A program made the position numbers and the translations under genes. The notes below the pieces were generated by a model. The model made no database searches. It worked only from the letters and a program-made list of their open reading frames with translations, and was not told the origin of the DNA. From the NCBI GenBank assembly GCA_003250865.1, contig QKJH01000003.1, forward strand, positions 1-7,005: a DNA stretch of 7,005 nucleotides, given 5' to 3'. Within the stretch, counting starts at the first letter, position 1. Every line of letters begins with the position of its first letter. This stretch comes from Alphaproteobacteria bacterium. GTDB lineage: Bacteria > Pseudomonadota > Alphaproteobacteria > Micavibrionales > SZUA-601. Shown piece by piece: positions 5,871 through 7,005 of this stretch.

Positions 5871-6497
5871 TTACCAATAGCGAACCGGCCCCGTATCCAT
5901 GTGGATAAAGTGCGATTTCGGGTAATACCCCACGCCGCCTGCCTTAATGGAGCGGGCAACATCGCGCATGCGCGACAGACGAATGGTCGGAATCGAAATA
6001 TCAACGGCCATTCCTTTGAGGTGGTAGCTGTTTTTTGATACACCGTTGCTGGTTCTGTACAGCATAGAATTTGTTTTAGGACTACGATATCCGGAAACAA
6101 TCTGAAGCGGTCTGTCCGTTCCCAAAACATCATAGAATTTGGAGACGGCTGTCAACAGATTGGGGTCAATATGTTTAACATCACCCGTACGGAAATCGCG
6201 CAGGAAGTAATCAAGTTGTTTCAAAGCACCGGGCAAATAGTGGCCGCGAGACCAGAAGATAATGTCCAGTTCTTCGTTAGTATGCATGTTTTTCAAATAA
6301 AGCCGTTGGTCGCGCGGCGGAATAAACGGCTTCTTACCCGGTGTCGGGATAAGAGCCGCAGCCGGTTTCGGCATGGCCAACAGTCCAGCACCAAGCCCAA
6401 CGCCCATTCCCAGTGTTCCAAGGAATTTACGACGCGATAATGGATTGGTGGTGATTGTTTGATGTTGCTCTGACGGAGCAATACTACGATTCTTCAT
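5871..6497 (-). CDS. mepK: Tat-exported murein DD/LD-endopeptidase of the DUF882/peptidase M15 type (MepK/YcbK-like)
   Basis: This 208-residue protein starts with a twin-arginine signal: SRRKFLG at residues 21-27, then a glycine-rich hydrophobic stretch and a likely cleavage near PAAA (45-48). E. coli YcbK/MepK also carries a Tat signal. The mature part is the DUF882 zinc peptidase domain. SGYRSPKTN (135-143), SYHLKGMAVD with H159 and D166, and GGVGYYPKSHFIHMDTGPVRYW with H199 supply the expected zinc ligands and the conserved end. E. coli MepK cleaves 3-3 (mDAP-mDAP) peptidoglycan cross-links in the periplasm; that activity is inferred here from family and context. It lies 27 bases after the ldtD stop on the same strand, the same gene order as ycbB-ycbK in enterobacteria. 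The ATG at 6497 has no clear ribosome site, so expression may depend on translation of ldtD. Transcription ends at the hairpin at 5824-5851. Confidence 0.92.
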   Translation of the reverse strand: MKNRSIAPSEQHQTITTNPLSRRKFLGTLGMGVGLGAGLLAMPKPAAALIPTPGKKPFIPPRDQRLYLKNMHTNEELDIIFWSRGHYLPGALKQLDYFLRDFRTGDVKHIDPNLLTAVSKFYDVLGTDRPLQIVSGYRSPKTNSMLYRTSNGVSKNSYHLKGMAVDISIPTIRLSRMRDVARSIKAGGVGYYPKSHFIHMDTGPVRYW

Positions 6498-6524
6498 TTA
6501 AAAGCCGTTTGTAGTTAACGATAC

Positions 6525-7005
6525 TTACCCCTGAGTCTCCACCATGCGTTCGAGCGTTTTATCTCTGTTATATATGTCGTTCGCATAGTGAACAATATTC
6601 TGTTCATCGACCCAAGACGTCCAGTACACAATATGCACGGGTACTTTTTTGTCAAGAGCGATTGTATAAGACGCGAATCCCTCCACGCCTTCTACAGCCT
6701 TATTATAGAAAATAAGTAGTTTATTTTCCGTAAATGAAGAACTTTTATTTGCAATGAATTGAACCATTTGCCACGGATCTTTTAAACGAACACATCCGGA
6801 GGATAAATTGCGGTTTGTTAATGAAAAAAGTTCGGGGTGTGATGTGCCGTGCAAGAAAATATCGTGCTTGTTAATGATGTTCAAACGCACCGGACCCAGT
6901 GAATTTTGGGGGCCGGGACGCTGACGAAAGCGGAATGGCGGAAATTGATTCGCCGGAATGGATGCCCAATCAAACTGTGATGCGTCAATTAAAACCCGTT
7001 CACCG
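6525..7005 (-). CDS. ldtD: L,D-transpeptidase of the YcbB/LdtD type, 5' part cut by window edge
   Basis: The 159 visible C-terminal residues form the end of a YkuD catalytic domain. HGTSHPELF followed by LSSGCVRLKDP gives the catalytic His and Cys (codon 6792-6794) in the HXX14-17[S/T]HGCh-type motif, here with SSGC as in E. coli YcbB, which has the same SSGCVR. Before this, FDWASIPANQFPPFRFRQRPGPQNSLG-like text (split over positions 6885-6975) matches the conserved entry to the domain. The enzyme forms 3-3 cross-links between mDAP residues in the periplasm and resists most beta-lactams except carbapenems. The N-terminal signal anchor, scaffold and any peptidoglycan-binding domain lie past the right edge, so length cannot be judged; the family usually has about 500-600 residues. 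A GTG in frame at 6890 is internal and not the start. It is followed by mepK, the likely cutter of the same bond. Confidence 0.93.
   Translation of the reverse strand, partial: GERVLIDASQFDWASIPANQFPPFRFRQRPGPQNSLGPVRLNIINKHDIFLHGTSHPELFSLTNRNLSSGCVRLKDPWQMVQFIANKSSSFTENKLLIFYNKAVEGVEGFASYTIALDKKVPVHIVYWTSWVDEQNIVHYANDIYNRDKTLERMVETQG

Overview
The window reads as chromosomal DNA from a Gram-negative bacterium with a fermentative, anaerobic lifestyle. The evidence is a lipid A-type phosphoethanolamine transferase, diacylglycerol kinase, a Tat-targeted periplasmic murein hydrolase, a YcbB-type L,D-transpeptidase and an oxygen-sensitive pyruvate formate-lyase pair. The moderate GC of the genes, the AT-rich spacers and the style of the solitary prepilin (leader ending in G, then FTLVELAIVMM, later ALPGDM, NGDGN and IDxKxDDGxP motifs) remind me of host-associated or gut Alphaproteobacteria. 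That lineage guess rests on recollection of family style and is only tentative.

Layout. Positions 1-4670 hold four genes on the minus strand, transcribed in the order pflB (4670-2364), pflA (2270-1524), dgkA (1473-1108), eptA (1081 to beyond the left edge). A clear intrinsic terminator lies between pflB and pflA. No terminator is visible between pflA, dgkA and eptA, which are 26-50 bases apart. Positions 4671-5061 form an AT-rich divergent control region containing two inverted repeats that could be operators. On the plus strand, 5062-5808 encodes a single prepilin-like protein. A strong bidirectional terminator at 5824-5851 separates it from a convergent minus-strand pair: ldtD/ycbB (from beyond the right edge to 6525), then mepK/ycbK (6497-5871).

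How the genes work together. PflA installs the glycyl radical on PflB, which splits pyruvate into formate and acetyl-CoA without oxygen. EptA moves phosphoethanolamine from phosphatidylethanolamine to an envelope acceptor and leaves diacylglycerol, which DgkA phosphorylates back to phosphatidic acid, so the dgkA-eptA pair is a transferase plus its by-product recycler. LdtD makes 3-3 peptidoglycan cross-links and MepK-type enzymes cut them, so the right-hand pair is a maker/cutter set for the same bond. The least explained parts are the solitary prepilin and the palindromic spacer between it and pflB. I see no mobile element, tRNA, rRNA or CRISPR array. Most of the window is well-known families in a sensible arrangement; I do not see clear evidence of an undescribed system.
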